NCBI GenBank assembly: GCA_025963635.1
Contig: JAOQAK010000072.1
Location: 186,001 to 250,000, forward strand
DNA: 64,000 bases
DNA from: Ferruginibacter sp.
GTDB taxonomy: Bacteria; Bacteroidota; Bacteroidia; Chitinophagales; Chitinophagaceae
Reading direction: 5' to 3'
Shown: positions 55,385 through 64,000 of the stretch, piece by piece
Position numbering within the stretch: the stretch's first letter is position 1
Layout of the letters: each line of letters begins with the position of its first letter
Program-made: the position numbers and the translations under genes
Notes under the pieces: model-generated
What the model saw: the letters and a program-made list of their open reading frames with translations, nothing else
Databases searched by the model: none
Told to the model about the DNA's origin: nothing

Positions 55385-56548
55385 ATGAACGAAATTCACC
55401 CCGATCAACGATTCCTGGATCTATCCGAAAAATGGCTCAACGGCACAATTACTCCCGAAGAAGAAAAGGAGTATGCAGCATGGTACAATACAATTGAGCC
55501 AGGAGCCGTACTAGAGGTGCCTGCTTCCATTGCTACTGACAGCGAGCAGCACCGCAAAAAAATACTTCAGCAGATCAATTTTTTAAAAACACCTGTTGTG
55601 CCAATGTACAAACGGGTATGGCGGCGGGTAGCCGTTGCTGCCGCCATCATCATCATTGCAGGCAGCGCATACCTGCATTTTGATAATAAAAATCATCCTG
55701 CTTTGGTGTCTGCTGCTTCTGGCGGCGATACAACAAAGAATGATATTTATCCCGGCACCCTTGGAGCGATACTCACCATTGACAATGGCAAAACAGTTGT
55801 GCTTGACACAGTAAAAAACGGCAAGATTGTTCAGGCTTCCGCCGCAAATGTTACAAAGGCAGATGGCAGTTTAACGTTTGCTGAGGGCATTGCTACAACT
55901 ACTGCTGTAGAAATGTACACCCTTGCCACCCCCAGGGCAAGACAACAACAGCTTACCTTGCCGGATGGCACACTGGTATGGCTAAACGCAGAAAGTTCGG
56001 TAAAGTTCCCGTCTTCATTTGCAGGATCCAATCGCGAGATTGAAATTACCGGCGAGGCATATCTTGAAGTTGCTAAAGATGCCTCCAAACCTTTTATTGT
56101 GCATGTAAAAGAAGCGGTGATAGAAGTATTGGGCACTCATTTCAATGTGATGGCTTATGATAATGAGAATGCATTGGAAACAACCCTTCTCGAGGGTTCC
56201 GTTAAATTCAAAAAAGCTAATAACAACGTGCTGTTAAAACCAGGCCAGCAAAGCCAGTTGTTACCCGGTTCACAGATCAAAATGATCAATGATGTAAATG
56301 TTGACCAGGTTGTGGCATGGAAAAATGGCATGCAATCTTTTAGCAGTGCGGATATTAGAACCATTATGCGCCAGGTAGAGCGATGGTATGATGTGGATGT
56401 GGAATACAAAGGCGAGATTTCCACTCGAAAATTCTCGGGCGATATCCCGCGAAGTGCAAACCTTTCCGAGCTAATGAAGCTATTTGTGGTAAACAAAATT
56501 CATTTCCGGATGGATCCTCAGCACAAAAAAATAACGGTGCTGCCTTAG
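55385..56548 (+). CDS. FecR-family anti-sigma factor
   Basis: This 387-residue inner-membrane protein has a cytoplasmic anti-sigma segment (1-75, FLDLSEKWLNGTITPEEEKE) and one membrane helix at about 82-102 (RVAVAAAIIIIAGSAYLHF). The periplasmic FecR domain follows (about 175-285, LTLPDGTLVWLNAESSVKFP, GEAYLEVAKDASKPFIVHV). The C-terminal DUF4974-like module (about 310-387) resembles an STN fold and may contact SusC. The start is ATG 55385, because the in-frame TTG at 55358 lacks support. It relays substrate loading of the STN-SusC at 56909 to the sigma factor at 54722. Confidence 0.95.
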   Translation: MNEIHPDQRFLDLSEKWLNGTITPEEEKEYAAWYNTIEPGAVLEVPASIATDSEQHRKKILQQINFLKTPVVPMYKRVWRRVAVAAAIIIIAGSAYLHFDNKNHPALVSAASGGDTTKNDIYPGTLGAILTIDNGKTVVLDTVKNGKIVQASAANVTKADGSLTFAEGIATTTAVEMYTLATPRARQQQLTLPDGTLVWLNAESSVKFPSSFAGSNREIEITGEAYLEVAKDASKPFIVHVKEAVIEVLGTHFNVMAYDNENALETTLLEGSVKFKKANNNVLLKPGQQSQLLPGSQIKMINDVNVDQVVAWKNGMQSFSSADIRTIMRQVERWYDVDVEYKGEISTRKFSGDIPRSANLSELMKLFVVNKIHFRMDPQHKKITVLP

Positions 56549-56908
56549 CATACGGAATATGATAAACAGGATATCTTATGACAATTGCTTTACCATATTC
56601 GGTTTGGGCAACGATATCGGCATCTGCCCTGGCCGGTCAAGGGCTGTTTTCCATGGTAACTATAGCTTACCATCAAAAAACTTCCAAAGAAACAAACACA
56701 GTACCGACTTTGAATAAATCAGTCATCAGCCATTAAACGCCATTTTACTTCGAACAGCTATTAAGTATAAACAGCGTCTCAATATTAAAAAATAAAGGGT
56801 ATTCAAATAAAACCGGAAGTGGTCGAAACACCTCCGGAAAGTTTGGTTATTCAACAAAGAAAATAGTCGTGGAGACTTTTTATTGTAAACCAAAATCAAA
56901 ACAAATCT
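56549..56908 (+). other. 360 bp leader between fecR and the STN-type susC
   Basis: There is no protein-like frame or strong hairpin. This is the expected position of a promoter read by the ECF sigma encoded upstream, but its consensus is unknown to me. Confidence 0.35.
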
Positions 56909-59900
56909 ATGGAATTTATTGCTTGCTGCAATGCCTTACCGGATAAGGTAAGGGAGCGCTGCCGATTAACATTCAAAATGCTACTGGTTATGAAACTCAC
57001 TGCTCTTTTATTTTTTGCTGCCTGCCTGCAAATCAGTGCCAAAACGGTGGGGCAAAATATCACCCTGTCAGAAAAGAATGCATCATTAAAAAAAGTGCTC
57101 AAACAGATCAAAACTCAAACCGGGGTTGCTTTCTTTTACGACGAAGATCTTCTCAAAAAAAGCAACCGGGTAGACATCGTTGTTAAGAATGCTGTCCTGG
57201 AAGATGTACTTACAATGGTATTCGAAAAACAAGGGTTATCTTATGAAATTATCGGGAATAAGTTGATCACTATCAAGGAACGTGTCCCAATAACCATACC
57301 CAGGGTGGTGGCTGATTTAACTATCCCCCCAGATACCACCATTACCGGCATTGTAACGGATGAAAAAGGAGCACCAATGATTGGAGTGACCGTGATTGTA
57401 AAGGGCATGCTAACCCGCTCTGCGATTACAAATGAAGAAGGGAGATATTCGATAAGAGCTTCAGGCAACAATGCCACTTTAGTATTCTCCTATGTAGGTT
57501 ACACAGATGTTAGCCATATAATAGGATCTGCGAAACCGGTGAACATAAAAATGAAACCCAAAATGACCATTATCGATGATATCGTGGTGGTAGGGTATGG
57601 AACCCGTAAAAAATCGGACTTAACGGGATCTATCGCCGTAGTGAACGAAAAAGCTTTGCGCAATATACCTGCTGGTAATATCGGTACGCTTTTACAAGGA
57701 ACAGCCGCGGGGCTTTCAGTGTTAAAAGCAGGTGGTAATAACCATCCCGCCTCCACGCCAACAATCCGCATCCGCGGTGAACGCAGCTTAGGTGCCGATA
57801 GCAATCCGTTAATCGTATTAGATGGCATTCCCTATAGCGGCAGTTTGAATGATATCAACCAGGATGATATCGTATCGGCACAAATATTAAAAGATGCATC
57901 CGCCACAGCCATTTACGGCTCAAGAGGCTCAAATGGTGTAATTCTCATAAATACACGCCGTGGTAAAATACAAAAAGCAGTGGTTACTTATAGTGGTTAT
58001 TCCGGCTTCAATAAAATTTTAGGCGAATACGATGTAATGGATGCCAAACAGTTCATCACATTCCGTAAATGGGCCAAAATTAATGGTTCCGTACCCAATA
58101 CCTATACTGGTATTGATGATCCAAAGTTAATAGCCAACAACTCCCAGGGTGTTTTTAGCGACCCTGTGGAAATGCAGCTTTACCTGGCCGGCCAGGATTC
58201 ACACTGGCAGGATGGATTATATAAATCCCCACTGCTGATCAATCACCAGGTGGGCGTTAACGGGGGCACAGAAACCACCCGGTATGATATGTCGTTGGGC
58301 TACTATGATGCAGGTGGTGTTTATACAGGCCAGGGAATAACGCGTTATACAGCCAAACTCAGTCTTGATCATATCATCAGCAAAACCTTCAAGATCGGTA
58401 TAAGCTCTTTAAATAACTATACTATCATCAAAGGGTTAAATGTTAATCCTGTAAACAACTACGTACAGGCGACACCCTTTGGATCGGCTTATAATGCGGA
58501 TGGCACCCTTGCTAAGTTTCTGGCCGGCAGTAACCAAAATGTGTGGAACCCGCTTACTGACCTGGTTCCCGGAGCCATTATTGATGACGTTACACGGTTG
58601 GGGACATTTACCACGGCCTATATGGACATTACCTTACCAGCGGGTTTTAAATACCGCCTGAATACAGGTATACAGATCAGCCCTGAAAAACAAGGCAAAT
58701 TTTACGGCAGCAATACCACCAAGCAACTGGGACAGCCGAACTACGGTTTCAATTCCAACACAACCGGCTATAACTATACCGTTGATAATATCCTCACTTA
58801 TGATAAAACCATCGCCAGAGACCATGTCGTGAACTTTACCGGTTTGTATAGTATACAAAAATCGCAAAGTGAGAACAACAATGTTAGCTACAGGAGTCTT
58901 TTGGCGGATTATATTCAGTATTATAATCCGCAATATGCATCAAGTATTACCAGCAATGGCTTCTATTCCAAATGGTCCATTTTATCGTATATGGGAAGGC
59001 TTAATTATACACTGAAAGACAGGTACCTCGCTACCTTTACCATACGCAGTGATGGCTCCTCCCGTCTGGCAGATGGCAACAAGTGGCACCAGTTTCCATC
59101 AGGTGCCTTAGCCTGGAACATTGCCCGGGAAAAATTTATGGCGAACAGTAAACATGTTTCTTCCCTGAAACTATCTGCCAGCTATGGCACCACAGCCAAT
59201 ACCAGTATCGGTACCTATGAAACAATCGGGAGCTTAACTTCCAATTATTACAATTATGGCGGCGAAAATGTATTGGGAACCTACCCTGATCCGCAAGGTG
59301 CCGGCAACACGACTTTGGGCTGGGAAAATACGACTTCCTCAAACCTGCGACTTGACTTTGGACTGTTTCGCAACAGGGTTTCAGGATCGGTGGAATGGTA
59401 TAAGCAAACAACGGATGATATCTTGCTTTTCCAGACCTTACCGGCAACATCCGGCTATAGCCGGATCAGGAATAATATCGGTCAAACAAAAAATATTGGA
59501 ATGGAATTTAACCTAAGCACCATCAATGCCGCCGGCAGTGGTAAAGAAACTTTCAGCTGGGTAACTGATTTTAATGTGTTTTTCAACCGTAATAAAATCA
59601 CTTCGCTGGCTTCAGGTGCAAAGCAGGATTTAGCGAATAATTGGTTTGTAGGATCAACCAAGAACATAATATTCGACTATACAAGAGCAGGGATTTGGCA
59701 AAACACGCCTGAAGACCTCGCCATGGCGCAGCTATTGGGATTAACTACCACCCAGGCTGCCTATTTAACAGGGCCTGGCTCGTTAGTGGGAACGGTTAAA
59801 GTAGCCGATATCAACGGCGATAATAAAATTACTGCAGCCGACAGGGGCGTCGTCGGCAATCGTGAGCCAAGATTGGAAGGAGGAATTACGAATCGTTTCG

Positions 59901-60349
59901 CTTACAAAAACTTCGACTTTTCATTTATAACCTATTTTAAACTGGGAGGGATATTGGAGTCGCCCCTACACAGCGGGTTCACCAATACGTTTCAAGGTGT
60001 TTACAATAACCTTGATGTAGACTATTGGACACCTGATAACCCATCTAATTACTGGCCAAAACCAAACTCAACATTGCAGTTTGCTAATTATTTGGGTATG
60101 CTGGACAATTTTGGTGCGTCCTATTTAAAGATCAGGACCATTACCGTGGGATACACTTTGCCTGAGTCAGCATTCAAATTATTCAAAGTAAAATCGGCAC
60201 GTTTTTATGCTACGGCGTCCAATCCCTTTACTTTCTTTTCCGACTACAAAAAATTGGGCAAAGGATTGGATCCTGAAACGAACTACAACCTGGATGTAAA
60301 TACCCCGGCTTACTGGTCAATGTTGTTTGGCTTAAATGTATCATTTTAA
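56909..60349 (+). CDS. SusC/RagA-type TonB-dependent transducer with STN domain
   Basis: This 1146-residue transporter-transducer has a hydrophobic signal at about 31-48 (MKLTALLFFAACLQISA), preceded by a 30-residue polar extension typical of this class. The STN domain is at about 55-120 (QNITLSEKNASLKKVLKQIK, VVKNAVLEDVLTMVFEKQGL). A carboxypeptidase-regulatory-like domain follows (about 143-225, TGIVTDEKGAPMIGVTVIVK). The plug is at about 230-355 (VVVGYGTRKKSDLTGSIAVV, ILKDASATAIYGSRGSNGVI). The barrel ends in LFGLNVSF. The STN domain should contact the FecR protein encoded just upstream, linking substrate binding to sigma activity. SusD follows 13 bp downstream. No degradative enzyme lies in the window next to this pair, so the substrate is unknown. 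Confidence 0.96.
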   Translation: MEFIACCNALPDKVRERCRLTFKMLLVMKLTALLFFAACLQISAKTVGQNITLSEKNASLKKVLKQIKTQTGVAFFYDEDLLKKSNRVDIVVKNAVLEDVLTMVFEKQGLSYEIIGNKLITIKERVPITIPRVVADLTIPPDTTITGIVTDEKGAPMIGVTVIVKGMLTRSAITNEEGRYSIRASGNNATLVFSYVGYTDVSHIIGSAKPVNIKMKPKMTIIDDIVVVGYGTRKKSDLTGSIAVVNEKALRNIPAGNIGTLLQGTAAGLSVLKAGGNNHPASTPTIRIRGERSLGADSNPLIVLDGIPYSGSLNDINQDDIVSAQILKDASATAIYGSRGSNGVILINTRRGKIQKAVVTYSGYSGFNKILGEYDVMDAKQFITFRKWAKINGSVPNTYTGIDDPKLIANNSQGVFSDPVEMQLYLAGQDSHWQDGLYKSPLLINHQVGVNGGTETTRYDMSLGYYDAGGVYTGQGITRYTAKLSLDHIISKTFKIGISSLNNYTIIKGLNVNPVNNYVQATPFGSAYNADGTLAKFLAGSNQNVWNPLTDLVPGAIIDDVTRLGTFTTAYMDITLPAGFKYRLNTGIQISPEKQGKFYGSNTTKQLGQPNYGFNSNTTGYNYTVDNILTYDKTIARDHVVNFTGLYSIQKSQSENNNVSYRSLLADYIQYYNPQYASSITSNGFYSKWSILSYMGRLNYTLKDRYLATFTIRSDGSSRLADGNKWHQFPSGALAWNIAREKFMANSKHVSSLKLSASYGTTANTSIGTYETIGSLTSNYYNYGGENVLGTYPDPQGAGNTTLGWENTTSSNLRLDFGLFRNRVSGSVEWYKQTTDDILLFQTLPATSGYSRIRNNIGQTKNIGMEFNLSTINAAGSGKETFSWVTDFNVFFNRNKITSLASGAKQDLANNWFVGSTKNIIFDYTRAGIWQNTPEDLAMAQLLGLTTTQAAYLTGPGSLVGTVKVADINGDNKITAADRGVVGNREPRLEGGITNRFAYKNFDFSFITYFKLGGILESPLHSGFTNTFQGVYNNLDVDYWTPDNPSNYWPKPNSTLQFANYLGMLDNFGASYLKIRTITVGYTLPESAFKLFKVKSARFYATASNPFTFFSDYKKLGKGLDPETNYNLDVNTPAYWSMLFGLNVSF

Positions 60350-60362
60350 TTAAAAGCAACTC

Positions 60363-62042
60363 ATGAAAAAAATATTATACAGCACAGCATTTGCAACCAT
60401 ATTATTATCGGGCATTTTTGGTTGTAAAAAAGAATTGATCGAGGAGAATCACTCAAAACTTACGGAGGCATTCTTTTCTACGCCACAAGGCATTGATGAT
60501 GGGTTAAATGCGGCGTATGGAGGCTTGCGTTCTATTTACGGCCCCGAAGAAGGGTTGGAAGCATTTACCAATATTGGCACAGATGAAATGCGGATCGCCA
60601 ATGGTAACCGCACTACCAACGTAGGCAATTACAACACTTCCTACAATTCGTCGAATGAGTTTTCAAGCAATATCTGGAACAACTCTTATCGTTTTATAAA
60701 TACCTGTAACGGGCTGGTGGATTTTGGTGCTAATCTTACCGGCATTAGCGATGCATTGAAAAAACAAAAAATAGCCGAAGCCCGGTTCCTGAGATCATTC
60801 TATTACTTTAACCTGGTTCAGTTATTTGGCGAGGTTACCCTGAATAAAATATTCTCCAGCAGCCCCACTACAGAAGCTTCAAGAGCAAGCCTGGGAGATT
60901 GTTATAGCTTCATTGTTGAGGATTTGAAGATCTGTGTAACAGACCTTTCGCCGAGTCCTAAGTTAAATGCATTGCAGCCGGGAAGAGCTTCCATTGCAGC
61001 CGCCAAACACCTGTTGGCCAAAGTTTATTTAACCCGTGGCTATTCAGCAGCAGCGCAAAGCACCGATTTCCAGGATGCATTCAATACGGCGAAGGACTTG
61101 ATTGATAATTCAGCCACTACTTACAGTGTTGGCTTACTACCTAATTTTGGTGATGTATTTAAAGCCTTGAATGAAACCAATAAGGAGGTTTTATTTTCCG
61201 TGCAATATTCCAGGGACCTCACTTACGGCGGAAGCCACGCCTGGAATCACCTGTATGTATGCCCCTATGATTCATGGCTGGGTGAACGCAACCTCAATGA
61301 TGGTCGTTCTTTTGCCTGGTTCAGGGGCACTAACTGGTTATATAATACTGCATTTGCTGACAAGGTTAATGACAGCCGCTATTACAAAACGTTCCAATCG
61401 GTGTGGATTGCAAGCAAGGCCGTTAGTGGAAATTATACCATTAAGGTCGATGGTATCACCTACACCCTTCCTTACAGTGCTGCCAAAGGCGATACTGCAC
61501 TGGTTTACCCCGGGGTAAACGTGCCCATTGATGATATCAAAAAGAAGAAATATGTGATACTTACCCCTGAAAACTATTCGGACAACAGGCAGTTCCCTAC
61601 CATGACAAAATACCTGGATCCCAACCGTGATATCCCCAATGAAAATTCGCACCGCCCCATCATCGTAATGCGGTTGGCCGAAACCTACCTGGTAGCAGCA
61701 GAGGCTGCATTTAAACTTGGGCAGGCAGCTACCGCGGCAACCTATATCAATGCGATACGGTCGCGGGCAGCCAGTGCAGGCAAACTAAATGAAATGCAAA
61801 TAACATCTGCCGATATCAATATAGATTTTATCCTGGATGAAAGAACACGTGAAATGTGTTGCGAGCAGGTGCGTTGGTTCGACCTCGTGCGTACCGGCAA
61901 GCTGATAGAAAGGGTGCGTAAGTATGATGATTATGAAGCCAAAAGAAATATCCAGAACTTTCATATGCTTCGGCCGATACCCCAGGGACAAATTGACGCG
62001 GTGATCAATGGCGAAAAGTACCCGCAAAACGCGGGCTGGTAA
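60363..62042 (+). CDS. SusD/RagB-type glycan-binding lipoprotein
   Basis: This 559-residue lipoprotein has signal MKKILYSTAFATILLSGIFG and Cys21. RagB features include KQKIAEARFLRSFYYFNLVQ and LFGEVTLNKIF (about residues 137-165). The C-terminal block IDFILDERTREMCCEQVRWF ends in DLVRTGKL. It partners the STN-SusC 13 bp upstream. It ends convergently with the FAD oxidoreductase 191 bp away, so this transcript stops here. Confidence 0.95.
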   Translation: MKKILYSTAFATILLSGIFGCKKELIEENHSKLTEAFFSTPQGIDDGLNAAYGGLRSIYGPEEGLEAFTNIGTDEMRIANGNRTTNVGNYNTSYNSSNEFSSNIWNNSYRFINTCNGLVDFGANLTGISDALKKQKIAEARFLRSFYYFNLVQLFGEVTLNKIFSSSPTTEASRASLGDCYSFIVEDLKICVTDLSPSPKLNALQPGRASIAAAKHLLAKVYLTRGYSAAAQSTDFQDAFNTAKDLIDNSATTYSVGLLPNFGDVFKALNETNKEVLFSVQYSRDLTYGGSHAWNHLYVCPYDSWLGERNLNDGRSFAWFRGTNWLYNTAFADKVNDSRYYKTFQSVWIASKAVSGNYTIKVDGITYTLPYSAAKGDTALVYPGVNVPIDDIKKKKYVILTPENYSDNRQFPTMTKYLDPNRDIPNENSHRPIIVMRLAETYLVAAEAAFKLGQAATAATYINAIRSRAASAGKLNEMQITSADINIDFILDERTREMCCEQVRWFDLVRTGKLIERVRKYDDYEAKRNIQNFHMLRPIPQGQIDAVINGEKYPQNAGW

Positions 62043-62065
62043 CAAAAGATAAATGTAATTATTCC

Positions 62066-62090
62066 CGGCTGTTGCCAGCGGTAACAGCCG
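62066..62090. terminator. Hairpin between convergent genes
   Basis: CGGCTGTT (62066-62073) pairs perfectly with AACAGCCG (62083-62090), starting 24 bp after the SusD stop. Without a T-run it may still serve both convergent transcripts. Confidence 0.5.
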
Positions 62091-62233
62091 CATCGTCGCT
62101 CAAAAGCTAAAAGGATTTTTTGTGAACCAGCTTCAGTTTTTCATAGCAACGACATTGGCGACGCTCCGTTCAAATTCAGTTTTCCATGGCGTCTTTTACC
62201 ACCTCTATCTCGTCGCCGCTATAATTGCAATGC

Positions 62234-64000
62234 TTATTTAATATCTTCTTTCGTCAGCAATTGTTTTCCCTGCAACAAAGCATCCTTTAATTTATCATAA
62301 GAAACATTTTGCACCGTTACATTCTCATCAATTGCAATAGCAGCGGCGGTGCCGGCAGACTGTCCCATGATCATAAATACTGGTTCCATGCGTATTGAAC
62401 TGTATGCCGAATGCGAGGAAGATAAACAACCCGGCACCAATAAATTGGTACATTCTTTCGCCCTCGGCCGAATGGATAAATAACTTACTGCGTAGGGATT
62501 GGCTGGGATTTTTACGGGCACGCCTTCGCTACGCAGTTTACCATTTTCATCTACAAAATAAGTAACGGTATGTGTATCGAGGCGATAGGTGGCCAGACCG
62601 ATTGGTTCCGGCGCAATCTTCTTTCCAAAATAATCATGCTCTGTCATTACATAATCGCTGATCATACGGCGTGCTTCCCGTACATAAATTGAGTAAGGGA
62701 AATGATCATTATCCATAAACTCATCTTTTGCAAAGCCATATTGATTCATCTGCTTCCTGATTCTAACCGGAACCCTTTTGTCATTGGCACAAAACCAGAC
62801 CAGCCCAAGAGTATAATCCTTGTGTAACCGGGTCAGTTTTTCACGGGTAGCGTAATCGCCATTCGGCCAGTCGAAACTGCCGCCTGGAAGGTCACCATGA
62901 TTGGTGTCCGTTTTTTTATTTGGGATCGGCGTTAGCGTTAGGATATCAGCCATTTGCATCGCTGAATCCACTTGCAATCTTCTCGCAAGTATCTCGTAGA
63001 GATTAGGGTTATAGTTAAGCGGCTTTGTAATCGGCAACTGGTTAGCAGTATCTGTAGAAAGTGTAAAGCGATAACAATAAGCCTGGGTACGATTATCGGC
63101 GTTACCGTTTTTGCCCGGCGCTTTCGCTTCAATAAAAGGCAACAGCCCGGATGATTTTTGCCCGGGAACAATATAGGGATCAATCGTTTGATTGTCTTTT
63201 CCAACGATACCATTCAATAAAATACCATTGCGGCTTTCACCATATTCGTCGTTGGATTCCCTGCCCACTATATAAGAAACGCCAGCACCGGCCATAAGGT
63301 CGCCTTCATAAGTAGCGTCTATAAAAATCTTTCCCCGGAACCGGCGGCCACTTTCCATTTGAATGTATTTTATCTGTCTTTTATTTTTGTTAACACCTGT
63401 CTTAAGCTGCAGCCTTTCATTGTATACCACGGATACACCACTCTCCCGGATCATGGAAACAAAGATTTGTTCGGCTACTTTTGGTTCAAACATCCAGTGC
63501 ATCGCTGCCCCGTCATTTTTACCGCCGTAGATCAAACCGTTGAGTTTAAAATATTGCTCCCGGCTGATGGCTTTCCATGCTTCCGGCTTGCTGTACCAGG
63601 CATACACCCGTTGGTAAAACTCTTTCGAAATGCCACCAACCGCTTTGTAATTATTAATATCACTTGCTCCCAAACCGCTGCTACTGAGTCCGCCCAGATG
63701 AAAATTTGAACTAATAAGCAATACTTTTTTTCCCATCCTTGCCGCCTGCACTGCAGCAGTAACACCTGCAGAAGTACCGCCATACACCACCAAGTCAAAC
63801 AAGTCTTTATCATTCACCACTTCCGCCAGGAAATTATTTTCCCGGAGCCATGCAAAGCGTGCCAGTATTTCTAGCATTCCACCTTGTGCAACAAGATTTT
63901 CAGGCCTTTTCTTGCCCATCAATCCATTTACATTTTTGTCGCTGTCTAATGCGTTGTCAAGGCAGGCTTTAAAAGCATTGATATACTTTGGATCTTTATT
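62234..64000 (-). CDS. FAD-dependent oxidoreductase domain of a larger protein (5' end beyond window)
   Basis: The frame is open from the right edge to the stop at 62234, so 588 residues are visible and the start is not. A TTG/ATG near 63922 is an internal codon, as coding-like sequence continues upstream of it (KDPKYINAFKACLDNALDSD). The FAD fold begins about 75 residues in: FDLVVYGGTSAGVTAAVQAA then LISSNFHLGGLSSSGLGASD. FIDATYEGDLMAGAGVSYIV and the C-terminal MEPVFMIMGQSAGTAAAIAI are typical of the FAD_oxidored (PF12831) family, often labelled xanthan-lyase-related in Bacteroidota PULs. The upstream part is an extra domain that I cannot identify. It is convergent with the SusD gene. The reaction is unknown, probably oxidation of a sugar or other small substrate. 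Confidence 0.82.
   Translation of the reverse strand, partial: NKDPKYINAFKACLDNALDSDKNVNGLMGKKRPENLVAQGGMLEILARFAWLRENNFLAEVVNDKDLFDLVVYGGTSAGVTAAVQAARMGKKVLLISSNFHLGGLSSSGLGASDINNYKAVGGISKEFYQRVYAWYSKPEAWKAISREQYFKLNGLIYGGKNDGAAMHWMFEPKVAEQIFVSMIRESGVSVVYNERLQLKTGVNKNKRQIKYIQMESGRRFRGKIFIDATYEGDLMAGAGVSYIVGRESNDEYGESRNGILLNGIVGKDNQTIDPYIVPGQKSSGLLPFIEAKAPGKNGNADNRTQAYCYRFTLSTDTANQLPITKPLNYNPNLYEILARRLQVDSAMQMADILTLTPIPNKKTDTNHGDLPGGSFDWPNGDYATREKLTRLHKDYTLGLVWFCANDKRVPVRIRKQMNQYGFAKDEFMDNDHFPYSIYVREARRMISDYVMTEHDYFGKKIAPEPIGLATYRLDTHTVTYFVDENGKLRSEGVPVKIPANPYAVSYLSIRPRAKECTNLLVPGCLSSSHSAYSSIRMEPVFMIMGQSAGTAAAIAIDENVTVQNVSYDKLKDALLQGKQLLTKEDIK

Overview
The window is from a Bacteroidota genome, most likely a Chitinophagaceae-type soil or plant-associated glycan degrader. 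The support is three SusC/SusD pairs, an ECF sigma/FecR pair (FecR with a DUF4974-like tail), TAnnTTTG-type promoter candidates, weak ribosome binding sites and very large PAS-rich histidine kinases. No rRNA, tRNA, CRISPR array or intact insertion sequence was seen. Most genes are on the + strand. The exceptions are a receiver/kinase pair at 51258-53245, a conjugation-gene relic at 54052-54390 and an oxidoreductase that runs off the right edge.

Region 1 (427-9629) is a compact polysaccharide utilisation locus (PUL): SusC, SusD, a GH71-type hydrolase and a SusB-like GH97. The enzyme pair suggests an alpha-glucan, possibly alpha-1,3-glucan. Region 2 (10544-16514) is signalling: a MEDS-PAS histidine kinase with its NarL-type regulator, then a second PAS kinase whose N-terminal receiver has lost its phosphoacceptor aspartate. 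Region 3 (17257-38512) is a large PUL: SusC, SusD, a GH99/WbsX-like lipoprotein, two alternating GH92 and GH71/99-like pairs, a GH2 multidomain enzyme, a GH3 and a ROK sugar kinase, closed by a strong terminator at 38575. GH92 plus GH99-like enzymes suggest alpha-mannose-rich glycans, and with region 1 this could mean fungal cell walls (inference).

Region 4 (38883-41603) is a single large gene just after the terminator. It encodes an exported LamG-like plus Kelch-like sensor, one membrane helix and a cytoplasmic SARP-like winged helix with a BTAD-like tail: a membrane-anchored one-component regulator, and the most unusual gene here. Region 5 (41604-53245) holds a decayed hydrolase tail, a small membrane protein, a frameshifted receiver, a receiver next to a 1964-residue CheB-CheR-6xPAS-GAF-kinase fusion, a DUF1003 protein, and an opposite-strand receiver plus PAS kinase. 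The kinase cores of the two receiver/kinase units are clearly related.

Region 6 (53246-54721) is a gene-poor scar with a degraded TraG/MobC-type conjugation coupling protein and a perfect palindrome. Region 7 (54722-62042) is a trans-envelope signalling PUL head: ECF sigma, FecR anti-sigma, an STN-domain SusC and SusD. It faces a convergent FAD-dependent oxidoreductase (62234 to the edge). Noncoding stretches carry dispersed palindromic repeats, one of which lies inside the GH71 reading frame.
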